Shown here piece after piece: positions 38,501 to 50,500 of a stretch of 64,000 nucleotides of DNA. The notes under the pieces are model-generated. The model had not been told where the DNA came from. It made no database searches and worked only from the letters and a program-made list of their open reading frames with translations. The DNA comes from Bufo bufo. Its lineage: Eukaryota > Chordata > Amphibia > Anura > Bufonidae. Where the stretch lies: assembly GCF_905171765.1 (NCBI RefSeq), contig NC_053398.1:51520338-51584337 (forward strand). Direction: 5' to 3'. A program made the translations under genes and the position numbers. Position 1 is the first letter of the stretch. Each line of letters begins with the position of its first letter.

Positions 38501-41500
38501 CAACATTAAATTTTAGTTGCCAGATTTTTGACCATTTCTCTAGTTTTCCTAAATCCTTTTCCATTTAGTGTATCCCTCCAGGAACATCAACCCTGTTACA
38601 AATCTTTGTGTCCTCAGCAAAAAGACACACCTTACCATCGAGGCCTTCTGCAATTTCGCTGATAAAGATATTAAACAATATGGGTCCCAGAACAGATCCC
38701 TGAGGTACCCCACTGGTAACAAGACCATGCTCTGAATATACTCCATTGACTACAACCCTCTGTTGTCTGTCCCTCAGCCACTGCCTAATCCATTCAACAA
38801 TATGGGAGTCTACGTACAGCCTTATTCTACATAATTAAAAAACGAATCTTTATTTCAGGATGGAATAACATTTGGATGGTAATATATTTTCCTCAAAAAG
38901 CATAAAAAAAAAAAAATCAGATTTAAATAAAAAAAATCAGATTCATAGATTTTTATCCACCCTGCCATAAATCTAACTTATGTTTTAGACTAATTCATCA
39001 TCAATAATTACCTAATATAATGTAAATTTCACATATTTACCGTTCAGTAGTTATAAAAGTAGCTTTCTTCCTCTGCTTCCCTCTGTGTTTCCTCATAAAT
39101 TGCCATGGCATCGACCTGTAGTTCTGAGCCTTTGTTAGGTCGAGCATGCTCAGTGTGTTGCTATCAATTCTCTAGCTAAATGTCTTGTGAAACAAAGGGA
39201 GTGTCAGTGTGCTGGTGATTGGGGAGTAGAGGGGGCGTGGCCGGACTGTATATCAGGCAGCCAATCAGTAAACAGCAACACTCACAGCAGGAAAGCTAGG
39301 GATTGTGGGGATTGTAGTTTTGTGAGGGAAGATCAGGCGTCATGATACTCACACAGGAGCTAAACAAATGGACTGCAAGGTTAGGTTACTTTCACACTAG
39401 CGTTATTCTTTTCCGATATTGAGTTCCGTCCTAGGGGCTCAATACTGGAAAAGAACTGATCTGTTTTTATCCTAATGCATTCTGAATGGAGAGCAATCCG
39501 TTCAGGATGCATCAGGATGTCTTCAGTTCAGTTTTTTGCCTTTTCAGGACGTAGATAATACCGCATCATGCTGCGGTTTTATCTCCTTCCAAAACACTTG
39601 CCGGCATTTTTTCCGGATCCGGCCCCGAGTCTTCCGGCAAAACAGATCCGGCATTTCGGTCTGCGCATGCTCAGACCGCAAAAAATTTGAAAAAAGTAAA
39701 TGCCGGATCCGTTTTTCCAGATGACACCGGAGAGACGGATCTGGCATTTCAATGCATTTGTCATATGGATCAGGATCCTGATCCATCTGACAAATGCCAT
39801 CAGTTTGCATACGTTTTGACGGATCCGGCCGGCAGTTCCGGCGACGGAACTGCCTGCCGGAATCCTCTGCCACAAGTGTGGTTATATGTATAGATATGGG
39901 TTCTGGTTGGGTCACAGCTTGCAGCCTTAATGTAGTTTTTTTAAAATTAAGTTCCTCTCCTGGAATACCCCTTTAAACACTTAGGTTTCCTCACAGATTA
40001 CAGCTGATTATTTATTGATTAACCAGGAGTGGAGCCTCCACAGAGGTATGATGGAGAGATTTCCTCCTGCTCTGTGCTTTTGACCCAAACCTGGTTTTGG
40101 CTCACAATCAACGTTAGAAATCACTGATCAAACACTGACCACAATCCTGATCTGTGAGCTAGGCCTTACAAATAGGGATTGTCCAAAGTGGACATGCTTT
40201 TCTTTGATCCGTTTGGCTTTTTGTTATAATTATGGTGGTCTTATCAGGATTACTCTGTATTATGACAAAGTAAGATTAATATGGGAAAAGAATATATACA
40301 TTTTATGAAACAAGAATATAATATGTGTAAGCAACTCAACATGGTTCGTTCACTGGGGCTTCTTTTACAATGTTCTACATGGAAATTGTTCCAGGAAAAA
40401 ATGCAATATATAAGAATATTATTTAGTGTTTATTTTAAAGAGTGTCCAATTAATTTGCAGGTATATTATTCCCCCCTTCCCACCCACCTGTTGAGAGAGG
40501 GGTGAAAGGAAAAAAACACACCTTGTGCTACCCTTGTTTTAGATGAGCATTTCCGTTCCGGGAAACACTCTCCGCGTGTAAGTTGTATTCCCTGGCCTCA
40601 GCGCTGCTCTTGTGACGTGAACTCACAACATTATAATGATCTATGATGTTGTGGATTCCATTATCGCTTACGGTCTGCTGAACTGTAGTCATTATATTAT
40701 ATGATAATAGTTCAGCAGATCCATGTTGAGACTGGAACTCACAAAATCATAAATCATTATAATGTTCTGAGCGCATTTCACATGAGCAGCGTTCAGGCCG
40801 GGAAATACCACTCACACTCTAAAAACTAAGACTTAAACCGTATTTGCACTGACTTGGAGCCACCATTAGAAACCGCCTGAAATTGATAAATTTGCTTACC
40901 CCAGGGGTAAGGTGAACTGATCTGTAAAATCTTCAAAGGACGATACAACACCCTCTATAGAGATTTGTGAACCTTGTAACGAACCCTTTCTGTGCCAAAA
41001 AAGTGAAGCTCTCAAAGACCTTATTTGTTGAAGGTGCATTATCGTGAGATTGGAAGTTTAGGAAAAAAATAGACTTAACACGACTTAGGTGCATAAAGAG
41101 TTTAGGCGTATTTCTGGCACAGATTGTGGCGCAAATGTCCTTTGTGCGGCAATCTGCGACTTTTCCCCGCTCACACCAGTGGGTGTAGCTCCGGCAGGGA
41201 ACGGGAAGCTGCCTTACATTTAAGTAGCGGCTTTGGATACGCCAAACTTATGTAGAGGACGGCGCCTCTTCATAACTCCGGCTGGTCCACCACCAGGTAT
41301 AGGGGATATTAAGACCGGCATCGAAAATGGTCTTAGTAAATTACCCCCTAAGTGTTTTCTAATCTCCTGGCCCCACCTAAAGGTCAGTATGCATGTAGTT
41401 ACCTCATACTGCACAAATGCGGCCAGGTATAGACATCTCTCTAAGCAGTTACATGAAATTAAAGGGTAAAAAACAATTAAAAACCTTGCTTTAAAGAGGG

Positions 41501-44500
41501 TATAAATTATTCCACAGCGGTGAACTGGGAACATGTTTTTCACTTTAGAAAAAGAAAGGAAAAAAAACAACTGATATATCTTTATTTACCCAACATTTCG
41601 GTGCGTCACACACCTCCATCAGGCTGGTATTTGTCTGGGATACCACATTTTTCTACTGTTTGGAATAGTGTAGCTGTGCAGTTCCTTAAAGAGGTCTCCA
41701 ATTACAAAAAACTGTAGCGAGCGGTATACTGTTTTCATCAACATCGGCACCTATAGGCGACAGCTGGCACTCACTGGAATCTGTTGAATGGGCATGACCA
41801 AGGTTTCCATTAGGAAATCCTTCTGACAGAAACCTCAGATGGGCACTGCATGACGCAGTGTGAAATAAGCGTCCTGGCTGCAGCGCTTGAATAGACCTTT
41901 CACACTAGAAGAAATTAACAATGTAAGGGTACTTTCACACTAGCGTTTTTCATTTCTGGCATAGAGTTCCGTCACAGGGGCTCTATACCGGAAAAGAACT
42001 GATCAGTTTTATCCCCATGCATTCTGAATGGAGAGTAATCCGTTCAGGATGTCTTCAGTTCAGTCATTTTGACTGATCAGGCAAAAGAGAAAACCGTAGA
42101 ATGCTACGGTTTTATCTCAGACGAAAAAAAACGGAAGACTTGCCTGAATGCCGGATCCAGCATTTTTCCCTATAGGAATGTATTAGTGCCGGATCCTGCA
42201 TACGCAGACCGGTAAAAATGTTAAAAAAGATACAAGATGGATCTGTCTGTCCGCATGACAAGCGGAGAGACGGATCAGTTTTCGCAATGCATTTGTGAGA
42301 CGGATCTGCTAGCTATTCATTCATAACTTCTAGTAGAAATAATAAAGGAATGGCGCAACGTATGACCATAAGAATAGATATTCCAGAATTGTTATGAAAT
42401 GGGGAATGCATGAAGCTATTAAAACAGGCATGTCAGGAGTGGTGAAAGATCCTCTTTAACTGTGTCTATGGGGTGGGGGTGGGGTGGGGGGGCGTCAGCA
42501 ACAATAACCTTTATTTGCTATTCACTGTATTTATTTTAATACATTTTCTGTGGAAAGGTTTTTCGTTTACATTAATTATTGTATTTTATTTCATTCAGTT
42601 AATGCTCAGCAGCCCTAGGCGTTTTGGAAACTCGCCATTTTCTGCGACTCTTCCACCATTGCAGAACCGCCACAAAATACAAGGTGAGAGTTTTTTTTTT
42701 AAGTACTGTTTTTATTAATGAACATCGTGTTTTTGACCTGCAACAATGGCATCTCAGAGCATCCTATACTAATAACCTTATAAATGTATATAACAATTAC
42801 TGTCATCCAGTCAGAATTCATCTTCTGCCGTGTCCTAGATATTTGTCAGGAGAATCTGTGGAGCCTTGGTAGTCGGACCACTGCCAGTTTTTAGATCAAG
42901 GCTGTACGACTCTCTTAACATTTTAAGAGGCTGCTTACAATGTACGTTTAGTGTATACATTAAATGTACATGAAAAAACGTATGCAGACATATGCAATAT
43001 CAGGGAAATGTCTTGCATACATCCCAATGCGTTCTGTTTGTTTTTTATGGAAAATATCAGTTTTTAAAGGAAACTTTAAAAAACTTTTTTGTGACTTTCC
43101 CCAGATATTACAGGGATTTTTCCGAGATTTTTATACTAATGACCTATCCTCTGGATAGGTCATCGGTATTTGATCAGTGGGGGTCCGACACCCAGGACCC
43201 CTGCCCATCAGCTGTTCGAAAAGGTACCCACCTTCTCTCAGCTTTCCCTAGGCCAGTGATGAGACTTTCATGTGTCACATGGCCTAGGTGCAGCTCAGCC
43301 CCATTCAAGTGAATGGGGCTGAGCTGCGATACCATGCACAGCCGCTGTACAATGTACGACCCTGTGCTTAGGAGATGCAAGAAGGCCGCGGCACTCACAG
43401 GAGCACCGGTGCCTTCTCAAACAGCTGATTGGCAGGGGTCCTGGGTGTTGGACCCCAACCAATTAGATACTGAAGACCTATCCTATCCTGTGCCGTCATG
43501 TTTAGTATTCGGCGCAGGCGCAGTAAGTGAAGGACGCTCACCGACTTCACTCACTGCGCCTGCGCCGAATACTGAACGGGATGGTGCAGGCGCGAGATTT
43601 CCACATCAGACAGGGCCAGCAAGTGTAGCCCAACGGTGCCTGGCCCTGTCAATCAAGTGTACCAGGGCGTGGCCAGAGGTGGGAGAACGGAGCCTCTAGA
43701 TGCAGGAGCAACCCCCCCCCCCCCGCTCCTAGAGGCTCGTTTTCATATTGTAAAAGTTTTTTTTTTCTCAATAACGCCGGCACGCAGTGAGATTGCACTA
43801 ATATAGTTATGTTCAGCTGACATTAGTACATCACTAATGTCAGACAGGTTAAGGCTACGTCTACACGACGAGATTTGTCGCGCGACATTTTGTTGCACCA
43901 ATGTCGCGTGACAATTTTATAACGGCAGTCTATGGTGTCGCACTGCAACATGCGACATACTGCGACGCGAGAGTCGCAGAAAAATCCATCGAATGGATTT
44001 TCTGCGACTGTTGCGTAGCAGTCGCAGCATGTTGCATGTTGCAGTGCGACACCATAGACTGCCGTTCTAAAAATTGTCGCGCGACAAATCTCGTTGTGTT
44101 GACCTAGCCCAGTGGTCGGCAAGCCGCGGCTCGCGAGCCACATGCGGCTCTTTTGATCCTTCACTGCGGCTCTTTGGTTCGGGCTGGCGGGTGGGTGGCC
44201 GCGCAGCCATATCGCGCCGCTGAAGCTGCTTGTAAATTGTCCGTCATGCGCCTGCTGCCCCGTCTGTCTGCTCCTTCCACTTTATGAATGAAGCAGGCAG
44301 GCGGGGCAGGAGGTGCATGACGGAGGGAGAGATGTCACGCTGCGCACAGCAGCAGAAGGGCGGGCAGCGCGGCTCTAGTTCGGCTGCCCACTGTGAGGAG
44401 GGGTGGAGTGGTGAAGAGGCCGCCGCTCAGGAGGAACGAAATGTCCTGCAGCAGAAAGGTAGGAGCTGCCCCCGGTGTGTGCACTGCACCGGCCCCGCCG

Positions 44501-47500
44501 CAAGTGTCCCTGCCCCCTTCCTTCCCCCCACTAATACATTACTTACTGGAAGGCACTTATGGGGGATATCTGTGGAGGGCACTTATGGGGGATATCTGTG
44601 GAGGGCACTTATGGGGGATATCTGTGGAGGGGACTTATGGGGGATATCTGTGGAGGGCACTTATGGGGGATATCTGTGGATGACACATATATAGCATCTT
44701 ATGCTATATATGTGTCATCCACAGATATCCCCCATAAGTGCGTCATCCACAGATATCCCCCATAAGTGCGTCATCCACAGATATCCCCCATAAGTGCGTC
44801 ATCCACAGATATCCCCCATAAGTGCGTCATCCACAGATATCCCCCATAAGTGCGTCATCCACAGATATCCCCCATAAGTGCGTCATCCACAGATATCCCC
44901 CATAAGTGCGTCATCCACATTACATCCACATCTGCAGACAAGTTTAAGAAAAGTAAAAAATGATAAAGATAAAATGAAATAATAATCAAGATCCAAATAA
45001 AAGAAAGTACATATAAAAGTATTCAAAAACACACTCTGGGCTCATGCCCACGAATGTAAGGGCGCCGTGCCTGTGCTGCGGACCGCAAATAGCGGTCCGC
45101 AATGCATGGACACAGACCATGGGGCAGCTGCATGAGGATCACGGACCCATTCACTTGAATGGGGTTCGCGATCCGCATCCGACTGCCCGCACCGCAAGAA
45201 AGTAGCGCATGCTGAAGTGAATGGGTCCATGATGCGGGCTGCACACGGCCGTGTGCAGCCCGCATCATGGACCCATTCACTTCAATGGGTCCAGGATCCG
45301 GGATATGAGTGCTACAGAGTGCTTCCGTGGTGCTTCTGGCTGTGCCTCCGCACCGCAAAAAAGTAGTGCATGCGCCCGGATCCTGGACCCATTGAAGTGA
45401 ATGGGTCCTTGATGCGGGCTGCACACGGCCGTGTGCAGCACGCATCATGGACCCATTCACTTCAGCATGCGCTACTTTTTTGCGGGCACACGGTCGTGTG
45501 CATGAGCCTAATAGTCCTCACTGGTACTGTTGATGCAATATTTTAGGTTTTAAAAATGTGGCTCTCGAAAGAAATTCCAATCGTGGTTTTGGCGATATTT
45601 GGCTCAGTTGACAAAAAAGGTTGCCCACCACTGACCTAGCCTAATACACATTTTACTGCTGACAGAAACCCTTTAAGCCTCGGTCACACATCAGTTTTTA
45701 GTCAGTGATTTCCATCAGTGATTTTGACCCAAAACCAGGTGCGGCTCTAAACACAGAACAGGTGCAGATCTTTTCCTTATGCCTTATGCCTTATGTGGAA
45801 CTTCATTCTTGATTTTGGCTCACAGTCACTGATGGAAATCACTGACCAAAACACTGAAGTGGGAATGAGGCTTTAGGCCTAGTTTACATGTCAGTGATTT
45901 CCATCAGTGACTGTGAGCCTAAACCAGGAATGAAGCTCCACAGGTATAAGGGAAAGATCTGCACCTGTTCTGTGTTTGACCCGTATCTGGTTTTGGCTCA
46001 AAATCAGTGATGGAAATCACTGACCAATTCCCTAAAATGTGAACTAGGCCTTAGTCGGAAAAAAAGTCCTGCACTCAGGACTTTTTTTTGTCTGCGGGTC
46101 TTGATGGAATCTGCTATGGAGACCCTGAAAGGAGTCTCCAATGCAATTGTGAACTAAGCCTTTGATGTGCCAAAGGGCTTTGTGCATTACACAGCCGTTC
46201 AGCCTCCCAGATTACACCAATGTGATCTTTCGAAATGTCTCTACGATATTTCTAAATAACCATTTTTGTTGAATTTCGCCTATTGCAGAGCAATCATTAT
46301 AGAATAATATGATAACTATATTTTGCACTAATCTTCTTTTATCCCTGTATATATGTTTGTTAGGGGTTCCGCTTTTGTCCAGCCCTCGTTGAATACAATA
46401 TTTAGCAGCTGATTGGTGCGCGGGGGGTGACCTCACACACTCCGATGGGCCACTCAGTTCTTTGGCTGACTCTCAGTGATGCAAAAATTCACACATGATT
46501 ACTCATACAATGGTCTTAATCTCGCGACGTGTTTGTGAACCATGATGCCAGTGATAGAGGTGCACTGAGCAAATGCCTTACCGTTACTTGTCCACTTGGT
46601 GTCACTATCATACAGTCAGAAAGTTGGTTTGTATTGCCTATTGCATGGAGCTGAGAGAGTTGATTAAGAAATTGTTTAAAGGGGTTTTTCAGCCTTTTAA
46701 TATTGATCACCTATCCTCAGGATATGTCATCAATATCAGATCGGCGGGGGTCCGACACCCCCACGATCAGCTGTATGAAGGGAAGGCACGCGCATAGACA
46801 TAGCAGCTTCGAGCAGGAAGAGAGAAGGGATTTGGCACAGCTGATCGGTAGGGTGCCAGGTGTCCGCATCATGGCTCATCAATATTAAAAGCCTGGAGAG
46901 CCCCTTTAATTTTGGGAATACAACAAGGATAACTTAAGTGAAGCAGACGTTCTGTGGTTGTGATGGTCCTACGTGTTAGGACTGATACTGGGGGCTGCAG
47001 CCCTATGGGGCAAAATGGACCAAAATACTTTTCATCTATGACTTTGGCGTATTTTTACGCATGGTCTTTTTCTAGTCAGGAGTGGTGTATCAGAAGCTGC
47101 CAGGTCCGGCACACGTGAAGCCCCGCCCCTCACAGACATCTCTCTCACCAGGAGCAGCTCCAGAGTCTGGACTAAAGACTACATTGTGGTTACAGGACCT
47201 GTGGTGATGTCACAGTCATGTGATCAGCTATGTGTGTGGGAGGAGTTAGGGGAACACAGGCTCCGTGTAGGACTGTGCTGGTGGAGAATGCAGAGGTACT
47301 TTATGTATGGAAGGTGTGTATAAAAGCAGGGCTATGGAGGTGTAAGGAGTTTATTGTACAGTTTTCTGTGTGTAATGTGCACACAGTAGTTCTACCTGTG
47401 TAATGGGCATGTAGCAGAGCTGTGTGTGCAATGTGTATATAGTAAACTATCTGTGTAATGGGCATGTAGCACAACTGCGTGTGCAATGTCTATATAGTAA

Positions 47501-50500
47501 ACTATGTGTAATGGGCATGTGGTTGAGCTGTGTATGTAATATGTATATAGTAGTGCCAGGTGGGCCCTGTGTATGGCAGCGCCAGGTGGGCCCTGCGTAT
47601 GGCAGCGCCAGGTGGGCCCTGTGTATGGCAGCAGTGGTCTTATTTTTAGTGTATGATGTTGAATAAATGTAAAATGGTCTACATTTATTTCTGCATAGGA
47701 GACTAGCAATGGTTCCTTGCAGAAATATCTGCCTCATTATGTGGGCCTATGCATTATATATATATGGTTGTGTATAGATGAAGGGCACACAAAATATCTG
47801 GGGCAATGTGGACTGAACAATAAATATTTATTAATATATATAAAACCTATTTATGCATAGATAGATAGATAAAAAGTCAGCAATCCATACCATAAGGTAT
47901 AAATATTAAAACCAGAGTCATATATCTGCAGAATAAATATGATACTTCAATAGTTGGTCAATGTCAAATAATTGCACTTTGTTATAAGTGAACAGATCGT
48001 TCATATAAAACAGCGTCTCTGTAAAGAAAATGTCCTGCTCAGCAGATCCACACCTCTTCAAGATCTCAAATAATAGCACCTGTTTTCCTCACAATTTTAA
48101 CAGCACTCCGTGGTTCACTTTTCACACCCAAACTTGTTACAATGTGGACACATACACACAGATATTTTGTGTGTACATTACCGGTCCGGTGGGTGTTGTG
48201 GCTGCACAATTGAAGTTTCACTGCGGGACTGAGGAGTCGGCGTTGGATCTTTCAGCGTGGAGTCACGTTCTACTCTCACTACGTGGCGTCCCACGTGTGT
48301 TAAAGTGAATCACGTGACTCAGTCCATCAGCTGTGTGATGATACTAGTACTAGTAGTCTCTGAAAAAGTGCCGGAAGAGAAGAAAACAGCCAAAAAAGTA
48401 ACTTGTAAACGATGAATCCTTATTGTATAGCTTTGATAAAATGGCTCCTTGTTGGTCCTTGCTGTGTACCAAACGCGTTTCGGAACAACACTGTTCCTTC
48501 GTCAGTGGTCAACAGCAAATGACTGATATGGAGGTCTTTTTATAGGGTGTCTGCCCCAATTGATTGTATTTCAGCTGTGTCTAAATCAAAACCTGGGTCG
48601 GATCTGAATCCTCCAATATATGACTCATAATAGACCCTATATATCAAATGTGGTCAGTACAAAGACTTTGCATTAAAAACATGAAATAAAATTACATCCA
48701 AACGTTTATATACTATTAATATGCTTAAATAAAAAAAAACAAAAAAAAACGCATCTGTTAGTAAAAAACGCAAAAACTAGAAAAACTGTGAAAGTACAAT
48801 CGACCCAAAATTTCTTTTATTTAGAAGCTCATTTACATATCTCTAAAATAATTTTTTAAACAAAATAAAAGGACACAGCGCTATAGGACAGGTATATTGC
48901 GGACATGCTAGCGGCGATCTAGCCCTGCATGTCCGCATCTCTATAACCGAAAACGAGGTGCAGGAATCCCTTTAAGAGGAGTATTTTTACTTTTCTGGAG
49001 AAAGTGTAGTGCGACCTCTGATGCACACCTTCGGGGGCAATTTTTTTTTATGATTGCATTCTACACATTTTGAACTAAAAATAATTTTTTTAATTAGTCT
49101 TTTTAAAAAAAATCTTGAGCCGTTCTTTCACAAACGGTTAGTGTTTTTTTTTTTGGGGTTTTTTACTTTCAACTTTGTGACAGTCATCTAATAAACTTTA
49201 TCTGTAAGCTACAAAAAAGGTCACTTAAACCACTTTTTTTTTCAGTATGATAAGAATTGAGCTATAATGAGTGTTTATAAGGTGAGAGACAAGGAGCTCG
49301 TCAGCTGAGCTGCCTGACGGAACAAAGCGAAAATTCATATCCTGCTATAAGAGAAACTGAAGGCTGCACAAAGACAATGGTTCAACATTTTTTAATAGAG
49401 ACCATTTGAAAAAAAATAATTTTAGCTGAAAAATAGCACAATGCAATAATCGCAAAAATTGACCGCGAAGGTGTACATAGCCTTTAAAGAGGATGCAGCT
49501 GATGAGGATGGTGCTGAGATTTAAACCCCCACCATTGTGATCCCAGAAAACTCCATTTACCAAATTTTTGGAGATGCTTCAAATTCTCATTCTATGCAGT
49601 TTATGGGCACTTTAAAGTTTTGGCTGCAAATTTTCTTGAAGTATTTATCTAAAAGACAACAGTCTGACATTTTTAGCTTGCCATATCTTTCTGAATTACA
49701 GGCAGTGCTTCTTTTTGATGTTCTGCTATTTTGGCAGGTAAACAGTTTTCCTCATCCCCTCTGGAACCTCTCAAGCCTGAGATGCTACTGAAACTGACGG
49801 TGGGCGGTCTTACTGTCACGGTGCCACATATTCCTACCAACGCCACTAATGCACAGGATCCTGCCTGTAGGGGGGCAGCAAATCGTTTTTTCAAGGAGCT
49901 AGGTTATTTCAAGGATGGAGCCTTCAGTGGGCGGGACTTTGGCCACTTAAGGGAGCATTTTCAAAGGGCTTGCCAGCTGAGCAATGTCAGGTAAGAGGCA
50001 TGGAGAATGTTATATGTCACTTTTGAATTGCTGCTTACATGGAAGGCACCAAGTATTGCCATAAAATGTTGAAATATTGCAGTTGACACTAGTCCCTGGA
50101 GCATCCTGAGATTTCCAGGTTTTTTTCTGCAGCTCATTAAGGTAAGGCTCTGTATGCGCTGGTCATTAAATGGGTTATCCCACTAAAAGTATTACTATGC
50201 AAAGAATACAGCAATTTAAAATTATTACTGCAATATACATGCAATACAAATATTCTTCTGCTGTCCGTCTCCTGCATTCAGAGGTGGACTAATATGCTCA
50301 GTAGCCTCCCTGCTCTCTCCCCCTCCCCTAGTAATCTCGTAGAGAAGAGGCCCAGGCACCATTTATTCCTTCATCCCTACGTCTAAATTCATAGACCTAT
50401 GTAATAATATATATCTCTCGACAGTGGAGAAGGAAATGGGGGTGGATTACATACCATATGTATCTCTGAAGCTTTATATAAGGGGCTATTTTGTGTGCAG

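Larger units (their letters stand above)
37299..38964. mobile_element. Non-autonomous hAT element carrying a LINE insertion
   Basis: CAGGGTGGATTTGATTT and TTTTTATCCACCCTG lie between perfect 8-bp duplications CCATAAAT (37291-37298, 38965-38972). It is a close relative of 22105-22733 but is enlarged by a LINE fragment inserted at about 37727-38815. Confidence 0.9.
37274..39976. repeat. Foldback repeat AAAGGGGTATTCCGG, split by insertions
   Basis: AAAGGGGTATTCCGG at 37274 and CCTGGAATACCCCTTT at 39960 are plausible outer termini. They now lie 2.7 kb apart because of a hAT element (37299-38964) and a MITE-like block (39383-39880). Confidence 0.5.
44110..45633. mobile_element. Non-autonomous hAT element, CAGTGGTCGGCAA
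   Basis: CAGTGGTCGGCAAGCCGCGG and GGTTGCCCACCACTG are the termini, with perfect 8-bp duplications ACCTAGCC (44102-44109, 45634-45641). It contains an inverted minisatellite (44553-44925) and a nested MITE (45038-45508). A 136-codon frame near 44284 arises from a GC-rich palindrome and the minisatellite and is not a credible transposase. Confidence 0.9.
43853..45641. mobile_element. Foldback MITE with TGTCGCGCGACA motifs, split by a hAT
   Basis: GGCTACGTCTACACGACGAG follows TAA (43850-43852) and is matched by GTTGTGTTGACCTAGCC. The last bases of the right terminus lie beyond the hAT, followed by TAA at 45642-45644. It is related to 8963-9299. Confidence 0.76.

Noticed and set aside
44284..44694. 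136-codon frame as a hAT transposase
   Set aside because: It is made of a GC-rich palindrome and the 26-bp minisatellite and lacks any hAT transposase motif.
47741..48560. Helitron origin for the unassigned repeat
   Set aside because: No TC start, CTRR end with hairpin or Rep/helicase coding was visible.
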